DNA of 64,000 nt from Segetibacter aerophilus (GCF_007991655.1 NZ_BJYT01000002.1:124001-188000), one strand, 5' to 3'; shown: positions 16,196 to 25,012, counted from the first letter of the stretch. A program made the numbers and translations. Notes: generated by a model not told the origin, from the sequence alone.

Positions 16196-16516
16196 ATGAA
16201 GATATATTTTGATATTATACTTGGAGGAAGTAAAGAAGAAGTGGCCATTCAATTTTTGTTTTGGGAAAAGTGGCGCTATAAGATAAAATGGGAGCTTAAA
16301 GACTTGCAGGAGCAAATAGAAGCAGATGAAAAAAACGGAGTGATATTAGTTTCAAAGCAAGAAACATTTATAATTGAGGTGAGAGGTTTTTCAGATGAAT
16401 TGAGAGATGAAATTTACAAAAAACTAACGCCACTACTTAAAGACAACAAAGCAGAAAGCGGAAGATTGAGTGCCGGCAGTTTAAGCGATAAGATAATAGC
16501 AGAGGCACGGCTTTGA
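16196..16516 (+). CDS. Hypothetical protein, 106 residues
   Basis: A small soluble protein, divergent from the nuclease pair. It starts with a beta strand MKIYFDIILGG, followed by amphipathic helices (FLFWEKWRYKIKWELKDLQ) and a second strand TFIIEVRGF. The alpha/beta pattern and normal composition support a real gene. I do not recognise the family. It could be regulated together with the divergent nuclease operon, as the gap to it is 164 bases. Confidence 0.6.
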   Translation: MKIYFDIILGGSKEEVAIQFLFWEKWRYKIKWELKDLQEQIEADEKNGVILVSKQETFIIEVRGFSDELRDEIYKKLTPLLKDNKAESGRLSAGSLSDKIIAEARL

Positions 16517-16809
16517 CTTCCTGCTAGTGCTATTTTTTTTAGGGGGTTCTGGTAATGAGAAACAAGCATTTCACACATAAGATTTTATTAATAAAATAGT
16601 TCTAAAAGAAGTTCTTCCGGATTTGGTTTTAAAACCCAGACAACTAACTTTATTCAAGTGGTAACATAAACATTTATTGGAAAATTTGAAAGGATAGGTA
16701 GGTTATTATTGTAGCTAATGATAACTGAATAAAAATTTTTAGAACGAAAGTTCAGGCCGGATTTTAAGTGGAGCTACACACTTAATTTCTGGCCATTTTT
16801 ATATTATGA

Positions 16810-18345
16810 ATGATAAGTTATTATAACGATGGATTGAAAAAAGTAGTAGGTGACGAAAAAATTTCATTCGACATTCTTCAGAGCTTGATAAAAGCAAATC
16901 CAAATACAGAACTAATTGAACAGTTACATTCAGAAGCTTATAAGAGTGAAAGGTATGTGGCTATGAAAAAACAATTGCCTTGCGTCAAACCTCATGGAAT
17001 TTTTGATATTATACCAACGAAAAATAAAAAGGGTGAAGTAATCAACACCGCAGTTTTAAAACAACTATCGGGCTATTTGTACTTTGATATTGATAAAAAT
17101 AAAATTGAGTGTGAGGTGGAACTTTATAAAGAATTTATTCTGCAAGAATATGCAGATAAAATTTGTATGCTTGGCAAATCAGTTGGTGGGAGAGGTGTAT
17201 TTTTTTTAGTTAAAGCTACTGGTATTACAAAAGAAAACTTCAATGAAGTACATCAATATTTTAGAGAGATTGTTTTTAAGAAATTACCAATAGATACAGA
17301 AGCATTAGGTATAGCCAGAAATTTTATTATTCCGATGGATGAAAAGCTATATATAGATAAAAGTATAGAAGTAGATGTAAGTGATTGTAAAATAAATAAT
17401 GAAAATAATAAAAAGGGTATCAAACAGTATAAAAAGAAAGAAGAAGAGCGAGGTTGTATAGTGCGTGATACCCTTACATCTTTTATAACCATTGATATTT
17501 TATTAAAGAAGCTTAGGTTTAAAACAGCAGTTGATGTAGGTGATGCTGATTATATAATAAAGCCGGTGGAGTTTGTGCAGATGTTTGTACCAAAAGTAAT
17601 CACAGATGGCAAGAAGCATAAGACATTCAGGAGTATGATAAATCACCTGATGTTTCTCAATCCTGACATCACATTATTCGAGGTTCACTCTTATATAAAT
17701 TTTATCAATCAAAATTTTACAAATGATAGCCCAATGGGCAGAACTGAAATGATGCGGACGGTTGCTGCGGAGTTTGAAAGGATAACTGAAACAGGAGAGA
17801 AGTTTGTAAAAACAAGAATTAAAAAAGTTCACACAAATTCAAAGCTTAGTGGTAAGGACAGGAACATAATTGCTAATCAGCAAAACGGGAAGTTGAGAAA
17901 AGATAACTCGTTTGAAATTATTGAAGCCTCGATTGAAGTTTTAATTGCTATGGAAATGGAAGTTACACCGATAGAAATTTTCAAAACAGCGAAGGGCAAC
18001 ATCTCACTGCCGACAATTAAGAGGCATTACAAAACCGTATTAGAACAAATTGAAATGAAAAAACAAGCTGAAATAAAAACAGCTACAAAAGCCAAAATAG
18101 TTAATAAACAAAACAATACACTGTACGCCATACAGGGTAATAGTAAGCGTGTAAGTGATAGAGATCTACATGATATGACAGACGAAGAGTTGGGAATAGT
18201 TCCATGGGATGTGCTGAGAACAAAAGAAACTATTTTTAAAAGCCAGATTGATTTGCACAAAGAGTATGGAGCGAATAGAACGGCCGCTATCAAACTTCTT
18301 GAAAAAAATACTGAACGCAGTGTAAGCTTTAGATTTATTTTTTAA
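16810..18345 (+). CDS. Primase-type protein (VirE_N / BT4734-like)
   Basis: The 511-residue protein begins with a VirE_N/BT4734-like domain of the archaeo-eukaryotic primase fold. A strand GYLYFDIDKN has the acidic pair Asp93 and Asp95, followed by GKSVGGRGVFFLV near residues 121-133. The central part (about 265-330) resembles the helical primase C-terminal region and includes HKTFRSMINHLMFLNP. The C-terminus is helical and basic. Such proteins are typical of Bacteroidota plasmids, integrative elements and phages, where they prime replication. No helicase partner follows. An ATG four bases upstream is out of frame and closes at once, so 16810 is the start. It marks replication functions of a mobile element. 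Confidence 0.8.
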   Translation: MISYYNDGLKKVVGDEKISFDILQSLIKANPNTELIEQLHSEAYKSERYVAMKKQLPCVKPHGIFDIIPTKNKKGEVINTAVLKQLSGYLYFDIDKNKIECEVELYKEFILQEYADKICMLGKSVGGRGVFFLVKATGITKENFNEVHQYFREIVFKKLPIDTEALGIARNFIIPMDEKLYIDKSIEVDVSDCKINNENNKKGIKQYKKKEEERGCIVRDTLTSFITIDILLKKLRFKTAVDVGDADYIIKPVEFVQMFVPKVITDGKKHKTFRSMINHLMFLNPDITLFEVHSYINFINQNFTNDSPMGRTEMMRTVAAEFERITETGEKFVKTRIKKVHTNSKLSGKDRNIIANQQNGKLRKDNSFEIIEASIEVLIAMEMEVTPIEIFKTAKGNISLPTIKRHYKTVLEQIEMKKQAEIKTATKAKIVNKQNNTLYAIQGNSKRVSDRDLHDMTDEELGIVPWDVLRTKETIFKSQIDLHKEYGANRTAAIKLLEKNTERSVSFRFIF

Positions 18346-18394
18346 AGCTCGATATTTCCGTAGTGTGTTTTTTTTCGGTTAGCGATAACTCTAT

Positions 18395-19195
18395 TCAGGG
18401 AATATATCTATAGCCGTTCTTTCTTTCAAACTCTTCTTCCCATTCCTTTTGTAATCGTTCATTTTCTTTTTGTAATCGTTCATTTTCCTTTTCTGCTAAA
18501 TCTTCATAGTATTGTTCACCAATGTAATACAGCTTTCCTTTCGCTGGCTCGACACAGTGAATTAGGATAAACAAGAGGTCTTCAAGTTCCCGTGCTATAT
18601 CTAGCTCCCAATACTTATAATCATTAGGTCGAAATAGAAGATTGAAGATTTTAGTCCATTCTACTTTACTTTCGTCCGTTTTTAAATTTTTGAACCACTC
18701 TTTGTCAGCGTAGCAACTGTTACCAAATTCATCTGGCAACCACTGCGCTATTTTTGAAAAAAATGCCTGAACAGATTTTTTTTCTATTTTAAAAATCTCA
18801 CTTAAGTCCTGTGAAGATTTACGGGCAGGGTTATCGAGAAAATAAAAGTGCGTTTTCTTATCTTTTTGCCATCGCTTCCATTTCAAAGTTAATGGGTCTT
18901 CATCATCATCTTCGTCGAATTCACCTTCTTTTATTTGATACTCGTCGCTTTCTAAAAACTTCATGTAAGTTGTTTGAGCATCAACAAGCATAGCAATTGC
19001 TTTATTTAACGGAATGCGCTGGCTATGAAACGCAGTGTTTGCTGTAAGCGGATAATTGGTGCCACATTCGGCACATTTTCGGTCATATTCCTTTTTCCCG
19101 TTTTTTGAATCAGTACTTCCACACTTTAAACATTTAAAGCCTTTTATTCTATAAAATCGAGTGCTTATTTCTTCTTCTGTAAATGAATATTCCAT
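18395..19195 (-). CDS. Protein with IS1595-like zinc ribbon, no transposase core
   Basis: Residues 20-70 match the zinc ribbon that starts IS1595-family transposases: Cys22, Cys25, Cys41 and Cys44, then the typical TANTAFHSQRIPL segment. The following 190 residues lack the DDE transposase core; they hold an acidic stretch EFDEDDDEDP, an RKSSQDLSEIF helix-turn-helix-like segment and a C-terminal coiled coil with NERLQKE twice in a row. It may be a domesticated DNA-binding derivative or a truncated element with a new tail. No inverted repeats are visible around it. It is convergent with the primase, with 49 bases between the stops. Confidence 0.65.
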   Translation of the reverse strand: MEYSFTEEEISTRFYRIKGFKCLKCGSTDSKNGKKEYDRKCAECGTNYPLTANTAFHSQRIPLNKAIAMLVDAQTTYMKFLESDEYQIKEGEFDEDDDEDPLTLKWKRWQKDKKTHFYFLDNPARKSSQDLSEIFKIEKKSVQAFFSKIAQWLPDEFGNSCYADKEWFKNLKTDESKVEWTKIFNLLFRPNDYKYWELDIARELEDLLFILIHCVEPAKGKLYYIGEQYYEDLAEKENERLQKENERLQKEWEEEFERKNGYRYIP

Positions 19196-19463
19196 GATGG
19201 CTAGTTAAGTATTTATGTAGTCATCAAGTTTCGTTCCGTTGATTAGCAGTTAATCCTTCAACTACCCCAAAAGCAGCACCTCTTTTTAACTTTGTATTAC
19301 CTGGTGTGTCTGGACGATAACTGGTTGTTAATCATCAATTTATACAAAATATTTTTTGTTTATTTGATAGTATAGTTGTACTTTTACAGTATAAGAAAAA
19401 GAGATAGAAGAGCGGAAAAAGCGATTGAATTTTCTGGTCGATAACCACGTAAAAAAAACATAT

Positions 19464-19862
19464 ATGATAAAAGAAAAAACAACAAAAGCAGCAACAATGA
19501 AATCAGTAATCGAAAAACACTTTTTCACCATCAGTGGAAGGCAATTGCAAGGTTACTACAGTCATCCTTCTGAAAACTTCAATGAAGTACATGCACAACT
19601 TGATGCACTGCAAGACGATTTGAAAGCAGCGCGCTTCAAACCAAAAGCAATGATTAACTGTACAGGGGGCGATGTTATTGTCTACACGGATGATAACGAA
19701 AGGGTGCAAATCAAGTACCATGATGAAAAAGATAAAAGTTGTGGTATCGAGTTTGAATTTGTTAAGAACTTTCAATTAAGAACAGTGGTGCATTCTTTTT
19801 GGTATCTCGACGAAGCTGCTAAAAAAGCACAACTGGAAATAGAGAACCCCTTCTATTCTTAA
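19464..19862 (+). CDS. Hypothetical protein
   Basis: The frame is open from 19425 (TTG); ATGs at 19464 and 19497 are more likely starts. The product is soluble and about 120-135 residues long, with HFFTISGRQLQGYY at its start and a beta-rich middle (VIVYTDDNERVQIKYH). It is a plausible single-domain protein of unknown family. It opens a run of small plus-strand genes of mobile-element type. No motif points to a function. Confidence 0.55.
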   Translation: MIKEKTTKAATMKSVIEKHFFTISGRQLQGYYSHPSENFNEVHAQLDALQDDLKAARFKPKAMINCTGGDVIVYTDDNERVQIKYHDEKDKSCGIEFEFVKNFQLRTVVHSFWYLDEAAKKAQLEIENPFYS

Positions 19863-19874
19863 TAATTCCCACAC

Positions 19875-20010
19875 ACGCATTTGCCTGAACAGCCGCCTTA
19901 TGGACATGGTTGAACACGGGCGGTAATATGTATTTGCGGTTGTTCAAAAGCCCCAACTTACAATGGGCAAGCAATCAACTTAAAAATGAAAAAAGTTGAG
20001 ATGGTAGAAT
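19875..20010 (+). repeat. Intergenic repeat B, copy 1
   Basis: It begins ACGCATTTGCCTGA and ends with a hairpin-forming segment (ATCAACTT..AAAAGTTGA) followed by GATGGTAGAAT. The copy at 23399-23531 has the same order of blocks, including TGTTCAAA in the middle. Both end with ATGAAAAAAGTTGAG, which could be the start of a truncated small frame. Confidence 0.6.
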
Positions 20011-20045
20011 ATTGAATCGATTTTTTAAAAAATTAAAAAAATAAT

Positions 20046-20438
20046 ATGATAAGGATTAGTAATAACAATGGAGAACGAACTCCAAAGGAATTTATTGACA
20101 TACTAAACAGTTTGATGGAATTATTGATAGAAAGGTATCCAAAACTAAATTTTAGTTGGGGAGATACACGTGGGGGAAGTGGACTTGATGAAGGAGATGA
20201 ACACCTATTGGTGTTTGACTGGGATGGACGGCTATACAACTATTATTGTTGGATTGACATTAATATAAACTTAGATGCAAGGGTTTATAACATAATCAAA
20301 ACTCGAATTGGTTTCGACGAAGAAACTGAATTAAAAATCCACCCTTTGCACTCAGAAGTCTGCTGGGATATTTATGATTTTTTGGAGGAAGCTGGCCAAG
20401 TGAAAAATGCAAGTGCTTCAACTTTTATAACAAATTAA
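20046..20438 (+). CDS. Hypothetical protein, 130 residues
   Basis: A small acidic protein with LNFSWGDTRGGSG, then HLLVFDWDGRLYNYYCW, a pattern of beta strands and a conserved-looking Trp/Asp core. I know no family for it. It lies directly after repeat B copy 1, and the start ATG is 36 bases after the repeat end. It has no membrane segment. Possibly an accessory gene of the element. Confidence 0.55.
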   Translation: MIRISNNNGERTPKEFIDILNSLMELLIERYPKLNFSWGDTRGGSGLDEGDEHLLVFDWDGRLYNYYCWIDININLDARVYNIIKTRIGFDEETELKIHPLHSEVCWDIYDFLEEAGQVKNASASTFITN

Positions 20439-20486
20439 AACAACTAATTATCACAAGCGCTGCTGTTGTCAAGAAGCAGCACTCTG

Positions 20487-20669
20487 ATGTTTATCAGAAA
20501 GCAAATTACGATAGTAAATAAAAAATGGAGGCTAAAAAAAAAGCTGGCAAAAAACAAAAGCAAGGCGATTAGTAAAGATGCGATAATGAAAATAGGAGCT
20601 TTTAAACTAATTAAACAATCATCAAGCAAAAGGGCGGTGAAAGTGGCCGCCCTTCTGTCAAATTTTTAA
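20487..20669 (+). CDS. Small basic peptide ORF
   Basis: Sixty residues from the ATG at 20487, very rich in Lys (KKKLAKNKSKAISKD), with no recognisable fold. Its last codons overlap the GC-rich hairpin at 20628-20654, which argues against it being a conserved gene. It ends 9 bases before the gene at 20679. Either a small nucleic-acid-binding protein or a chance frame in a leader region. Confidence 0.3.
   Translation: MFIRKQITIVNKKWRLKKKLAKNKSKAISKDAIMKIGAFKLIKQSSSKRAVKVAALLSNF
20628..20654 (+). repeat. GC-rich hairpin, copy 1
   Basis: AAGGGCGG, a loop of about nine bases and CCGCCCTT pair perfectly. A T-rich stretch follows after a few bases. A near-identical hairpin lies at 22109-22135. It could be a transcription terminator, an attenuator before the 20679 gene, or a mobile palindrome. 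Confidence 0.5.
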
Positions 20670-20678
20670 CTTAACTAA

Positions 20679-21749
20679 ATGACAAAAATAGCTATCGGAT
20701 GCAACAAGCTTCCAATAAAGAAAACCGGCAATATTACCATAAGCAGGAAATTTTTTCCTGCTGAAGCTCTCAATTTAAATCACCCACTGTTTCAAAAGCT
20801 TGAAATTACAGCGTCGGAATTTTATATAAAAGAGGCTGAATTCTTTGACTATTACGATATACCTGTAGTGGTAACTGATAAAGAAAACGGTGAATCGTAT
20901 GTTCTATCCAATATTGAATCAGTGCAAGCCGCAATTGCCAATAAGGTTGAAAAAATCGAAGTGGCATTTGCAGAAGGTTTAGACCTGGCTGACGGTCCAA
21001 GGTTTATGAATTTCGGGTTGCACATAAAAAAGTTGAGTAAGTATCAGAAGTTTGAATTGGTTATGTACTTACGAGGTTATCTCCAGGAAAATTTAAATGG
21101 GCAGGCATGGGCAAAAACAATCGAAGGACATATACTTCAAAAATTGGCAACAATTTTAAATTGCAGTCATGAAACAATTAAGCTATGGCAAAATTATAAT
21201 AAGGAAAGTAATCCCTACAAAAAGCAAATAAAAGCTAAGTTTAAAGAAGTAGCAGACGAACCTGAACCTACAAAGCATGACCCTGAACCTTCACTGCCGA
21301 ATCCAATTGAAGCTCCAAAAACGAATGAGGAAGGAAACGGAAATATTAGAAAGGAAGAAGCTTTACCGGAAGAGGAAAAGCCTTTAGGTTCTTTAAATAA
21401 TGCCGATGCGGAATTTAACGAGAAATACGAAGAGCAAGAAAAGATAAGCTATTCTGCCCAAACCCATGCTGTTCTTGTAAAGCCAAAAATTAAACTGAAA
21501 GATTTTCAAATAACCTTCGAAAATGATGTACCAACTATCATCTTTAAAGGCAAACCACTATCTCTTCAATTTGAAATTGAGGAAGAACCTAATTCATTAA
21601 CTTATACGTTGAAGGATAAGTATGGCAAAAGCTGCATTACTGTAATTGCTAACCGCATAAAAGAATTTTTCTTATATGCGTTACTGCAGCGAGATGATTT
21701 GTTTGAAGCAGAAACGGAAAGTAAAAATTCTTCAACCTGTTGGCTTTAG
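20679..21749 (+). CDS. Unknown protein with helix-turn-helix-like region
   Basis: A 356-residue protein. The N-terminal part contains EFFDYYDIPVVVTDKENGE, resembling a ParB-like alpha/beta fold, then helices and a region HILQKLATILNCSHETIKLW (about 151-170) that reads as a helix-turn-helix. Residues 190-260 are a disordered linker rich in Pro, Glu and Lys. The C-terminus is a separate beta-rich domain with PTIIFKGKPLSL. It may bind DNA, as partition or replication accessory proteins of mobile elements do; this is inferred. The GC-rich hairpin just upstream may control it. Confidence 0.55.
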   Translation: MTKIAIGCNKLPIKKTGNITISRKFFPAEALNLNHPLFQKLEITASEFYIKEAEFFDYYDIPVVVTDKENGESYVLSNIESVQAAIANKVEKIEVAFAEGLDLADGPRFMNFGLHIKKLSKYQKFELVMYLRGYLQENLNGQAWAKTIEGHILQKLATILNCSHETIKLWQNYNKESNPYKKQIKAKFKEVADEPEPTKHDPEPSLPNPIEAPKTNEEGNGNIRKEEALPEEEKPLGSLNNADAEFNEKYEEQEKISYSAQTHAVLVKPKIKLKDFQITFENDVPTIIFKGKPLSLQFEIEEEPNSLTYTLKDKYGKSCITVIANRIKEFFLYALLQRDDLFEAETESKNSSTCWL

Positions 21750-21801
21750 GAAATAATTACGGTTAGAAATAACCCTATCAATAACTATAAAAAGAAATAT
21801 T

Positions 21802-22074
21802 ATGGGACGGCGAAAGAAACCATTTTCAATATTTGATGACCCAAGGGAGTTTATAGGGAGGTTATACAATATGCACGAGACTGAGCAATATATGCGGTAT
21901 ATGAAATTTCAATTGGAGTATCTAATTCTATTTACTAGCAATTGCAATAATAGAGAACGCTATCTCCCTGAAAGAATAAGATTTAAGATGAATGAACTTG
22001 CAATTGAAATGCAAGAAGTAATCGATGATATTGAAAATATAGAACCGATTAACCTTGATGAAATATTCGGTTAG
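21802..22074 (+). CDS. Hypothetical helical protein, 90 residues
   Basis: A short protein with a basic start (GRRKKPFSIFDDP) followed by almost continuous helix with many Glu, Met and Arg. No family is recognised. It lies 52 bases after the HTH-like gene and before the second GC-rich hairpin, so they may share a transcript. Confidence 0.5.
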   Translation: MGRRKKPFSIFDDPREFIGRLYNMHETEQYMRYMKFQLEYLILFTSNCNNRERYLPERIRFKMNELAIEMQEVIDDIENIEPINLDEIFG

Positions 22075-22108
22075 ACACCATACAGGAATAGCTATAAACA
22101 AACATTAA

Positions 22109-22135
22109 GTAAAAGGGTGGTGAAAGGGGCCGCCC
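22109..22135 (+). repeat. GC-rich hairpin, copy 2
   Basis: AGTAAAAGGGTGGTGAAAGG followed by GGCCGCCCT, almost the same as 20628-20654; one G-T change in the stem keeps pairing possible. The flanks upstream are also alike in both copies (AAACAAxCAT..AAG). It is unlike its AT-rich surroundings. Confidence 0.5.
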
Positions 22136-22270
22136 TGATGCTTAACAAAACAAGTAACAACTTATGGAAATAGACAATAATGGCAATTTTAAAGAAGGCT
22201 TGTCTGAAATTGCTAAAAGGATGGAACAAGGAGGCATTAACAGCGCAAAGACGCAAGCATTCGTTTCTTT

Positions 22271-22351
22271 AGGAAACAGATTGACAAGGTGCTTCAAATT
22301 CCTGGCGAGTTATTAATCAGAGAATTTCCAAGGTTAGAAGCGTTTTCATAG
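22271..22351 (+). pseudogene. Remnant of DUF5131 (phage Gp37/Gp68-like) C-terminus
   Basis: The frame reads RKQIDKVLQIPGELLIREF, then PRLEAFS and a stop. It aligns residue by residue with the end of the fragment at 23551-23868 (MKQIDKVLQIPRDLLIMEF). Only the last 26 codons are left, joined out of frame to unrelated coding sequence. It is a second, shorter relic of the same gene. Confidence 0.6.
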
Positions 22352-22597
22352 CCCGTCACTTTACGAGAAATCCAAGGATACGCTGGTATAATCAAAAACA
22401 CATCATAACAACAGCTAAGGCGCAGTGGCTTTTGTTCAAACTATGCGCTAAAGTTTTCTGAACTGGAATCTGATGTACCTGCAAAAGATGCATTGTAGTT
22501 GTTTCATTTTGATGTTCAAAAAACAGGTAAAGCGTCCTTGATGCATGTTAGGGGCATTGCTTTGTCTGTAAATTTTTAAACATATAAAACAAGAAAT

Positions 22598-23056
22598 ATG
22601 GCGAATGAACTTGATGGATTGGTGGAATATATTAGCACAAAGATTATAAAGAAGTGGCAGGACGAGGAAAGGTATTGCACTTTCAATTTCGCACACAAAA
22701 ACGGAAGCTATCTTTTCTTAATTTTCAAATATGATGACTGGACTGGTGAAGGTGTAACTCCAGATGGGATGATGATTTTGATGTTCGCTTTTGAAGTGAC
22801 ACTCAAAAGAATCTCACTGATACCATTGCCGTTGGGTGATGAACAAATGAGTGGCTATAATTATGATATGCGACCGTATGATGACGCAGAAATTTGTCCT
22901 GCATTCGGCTTTGAAATATTGAAGGATACGTACCAACACTTTAACCATTACCATGCAGGAAAGAAAATTTTAAAACAGATTCATAGCGAGCTTTTACTAC
23001 AGCTCCGCAAGGTGTGGTTAAACAATATTTACTTAGAAGTTTCAAGGGATTATTAA
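22598..23056 (+). CDS. Hypothetical protein, 152 residues
   Basis: A soluble alpha/beta protein with a helical start, strands around YLFLIFKYDDW and a long C-terminal helix (AGKKILKQIHSELLLQLRK). Composition is normal for a real gene. The family is not recognised. It is a single gene among decayed pieces, and I see nothing that tells its role. Confidence 0.55.
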   Translation: MANELDGLVEYISTKIIKKWQDEERYCTFNFAHKNGSYLFLIFKYDDWTGEGVTPDGMMILMFAFEVTLKRISLIPLPLGDEQMSGYNYDMRPYDDAEICPAFGFEILKDTYQHFNHYHAGKKILKQIHSELLLQLRKVWLNNIYLEVSRDY

Positions 23057-23398
23057 TTCTAATGGGTGTGCTTAAAATGCTCAGCTGTTGATTTATCATG
23101 GATGTAAAGTTTCTTAACTATTAGAATGGAATCATATGTTGATACCATTGTACACCAGCGTTATACACATGAAAAAGTGGTTTAAAAAACTTTTAGAATG
23201 GAGCAAAAGCAGCGAAAAGTATACGCATTATGTGGTATATTCGTAATAGGAAAAAAGGGTAATAAAAGCCCCATTATTTTTTCTTATTCTGTAAGGTCAT
23301 TGTCAGCAAAAAGCAACAATCCTAGGTGACCTGGATGCTTGAAGTTTTAGGGTAACAGCAAGTGTCAAAAACAATTTTTATTGATGTAAGGGTAATGG
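23057..23398. other. Intergenic region with a tiny ORF
   Basis: About 340 bases. The only frame of interest is 23169-23246, which would encode a 25-residue amphipathic peptide beginning MKKWFKKLLEWSKS; its reality is uncertain. No terminator or RNA gene is apparent. Confidence 0.35.
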
Positions 23399-23531
23399 AC
23401 GCATTTGCCTGAGCGGGTAGGAATGCACATGATTGTAACGCGGCAATTATAAGCATTTCAACCTGTTCAAAGACCGACTTACCGGCACGCCCATCAACTT
23501 TAAAAAATGAAAAAAGTTGAGATGGTAGAAT
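23399..23531 (+). repeat. Intergenic repeat B, copy 2
   Basis: The same block order as 19875-20010: ACGCATTTGCCTGA, a diverged middle with TGTTCAAA, the TCAACTT/AAGTTGA hairpin and GATGGTAGAAT. It ends 20 bases before the truncated DUF5131 gene. Both copies sit next to decayed or small accessory genes. Confidence 0.6.
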
Positions 23532-23550
23532 TATGTCTTTTAATTTTTAA

Positions 23551-23868
23551 ACACCTGTTAATCAGGCAACTGCTGATAAGTTAGTTCCGCAATTGATGCA
23601 GGTTAATGGCAAAAGATTTTTGAGCGTTGAGCCGCAACTAGATGCAGTGTACCTCAGAGCTGAATGGATACCTGCTATTGATTGGGTTATTGTTGGTGGT
23701 GAAAGCGGGCATGGAAGAAGACCCTATGATGCAGATTGGGGAAGGATGTTGAGAGACCAGTGCAAAGAGGCAGGGATTCCTTTCTTCATGAAACAAATTG
23801 ATAAGGTGCTGCAAATTCCTCGCGATTTATTAATCATGGAATTTCCAAGGGTTGAGGCTTGTGCTTAA
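23551..23868 (+). pseudogene. DUF5131 (phage Gp37/Gp68-like) fragment, N-terminus lost
   Basis: The frame keeps the end of a DUF5131 protein: VNQATADKLVPQ, FLSVEPQLDA, the family hallmark VIVGGESGHGRRPYDADW and RDQCKEAGIPFFMKQ. An in-frame TAA at 23548 precedes it and the N-terminal half (normally starting with a Trp-rich segment and Cys residues) is absent. The family is found in phages and mobile elements and is related to radical-SAM-like proteins; its function is unclear. Repeat B copy 2 lies directly upstream, at the place where the first half should be. Confidence 0.75.
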
Positions 23869-23871
23869 AGG

Positions 23872-24200
23872 AAATGTCGTAAATGTTAATTATGGTGCGG
23901 TCTTCAAAAGCTGCACCTTTTTTATTTAAGGAAGCCTCTAGTAAAAAGTTACTTAGTCCGACAGCCAGTACTTATCATTGTTCTGTTGCTGATATGCAAC
24001 GGTCTTTTATTCGGATTTTCTAAAAGCTGTTTTGACAGGATTAGACCTAAAACAAATTGTTGATGAAAACAGGTATAGGTTTAAATTGATGATTGCAACA
24101 TCAGAACCAAAAACAAAGCCAGCCTGCTTAAAAGGTAATTAGGATGCCACTCATTGAAGTGGTATTCCTGTCTTGGTAATCTTTCAGTAGATTTACTATT
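23872..24200. other. Intergenic region with terminator and short frame
   Basis: It holds the terminator at 23894-23927. A plus-strand open stretch of about 47 codons ends near 24141 (FLKAVLTGLDLKQIVDEN) and has no clear start; it may be a gene fragment. Nothing else is recognisable. Confidence 0.4.
23894..23927 (+). terminator. Rho-independent terminator
   Basis: GGTGC and GCACC form a stem, extended by one further pair, around an A/T-rich loop and followed by TTTTTTATTT. It is placed 25 bases after the stop of the DUF5131 fragment, as expected for the end of that former gene. Confidence 0.65.
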
Positions 24201-24956
24201 ATGGCCAATGAGAACAAAGAGCAAACGGCAAAAGAACTGTTGCCATATGTAGGTTCATTTATGATATTTCTTGGCGTTACTCGTCTTTATTTTTACTACT
24301 TGATGTACGGAATAAAGATTGTAAATTTTCTAGACTTCTCGGAAATTCTTACGTCGTTTTTAGGTGTTATAGTTCCTTTTATAGTTTCAGGGTTTGTTGG
24401 TTTTTTTATGGGTTTTATGCAGCGCAACAAGGTAAGTGACGAAAGAAAAATAGCTTTAGCAGAACAAGCTACAGCTAATGTTAGCATTTCAAAAATGTGC
24501 TTAATTACTTTTCAGCAGACTAAAAAGGTAATGTTGATATCTCTAATATTTGGAGTGACATTCGCAATTGTATATTACCTCAAATTTCAAAAGATTGAAT
24601 GGTCAATTCTGTTACAGGCCCCGGGATTTGCAATCCTAATGTTTGTTATTGTATTTATTCACAATTCCGTCGCACATCAACACAACCGTCTTAATTCTTC
24701 AAATGAAAGTAGAAGAAACTTCGGATTATTACTAGTAGGAATGGGATTAGTTATTTATACCATTTTTGACGCAACGGCTGACGCTGAAAAAGTACGTGAT
24801 AAAAAAACCAACATAGGAACGGAAGTATTACTTACTGATAGCACGACTATTGTATCAGATAGTTTCAATTACTATATTGGAAAGACTCAGAACTTCCTAT
24901 TTATACATCATGAAAAAAAAATTTGCAACAGACGTTATACCTATGGAAAGAGTTAA
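24201..24956 (+). CDS. Multi-pass membrane protein of unknown function
   Basis: A 251-residue protein with about five hydrophobic segments: around residues 14-33, 45-70, 107-128, 133-155 and 173-190. A soluble C-terminal tail of 60 residues follows, rich in Thr and Asp. There is no signal peptide. The family is not known to me. Small membrane proteins in defence islands can act as pore-forming effectors, but there is no sensor gene beside it, so that remains speculation. Confidence 0.65.
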   Translation: MANENKEQTAKELLPYVGSFMIFLGVTRLYFYYLMYGIKIVNFLDFSEILTSFLGVIVPFIVSGFVGFFMGFMQRNKVSDERKIALAEQATANVSISKMCLITFQQTKKVMLISLIFGVTFAIVYYLKFQKIEWSILLQAPGFAILMFVIVFIHNSVAHQHNRLNSSNESRRNFGLLLVGMGLVIYTIFDATADAEKVRDKKTNIGTEVLLTDSTTIVSDSFNYYIGKTQNFLFIHHEKKICNRRYTYGKS

Positions 24957-25012
24957 ACAAATAACTTTTAAATGAGTAGAAAAAGAAAATGCAGATTGAA
25001 GGGTTAGGATTA

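Larger units (their letters stand above)
22075..22597. other. Intergenic region with hairpin and gene remnant
   Basis: About 520 bases without an intact gene. It holds the second GC-rich hairpin (22109-22135), a short frame at 22164-22316 with a protein-like start (MEIDNNGNFKEGLSEIA), and the DUF5131 remnant at 22271-22351 in another frame. The remainder shows nothing recognisable. Confidence 0.5.
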
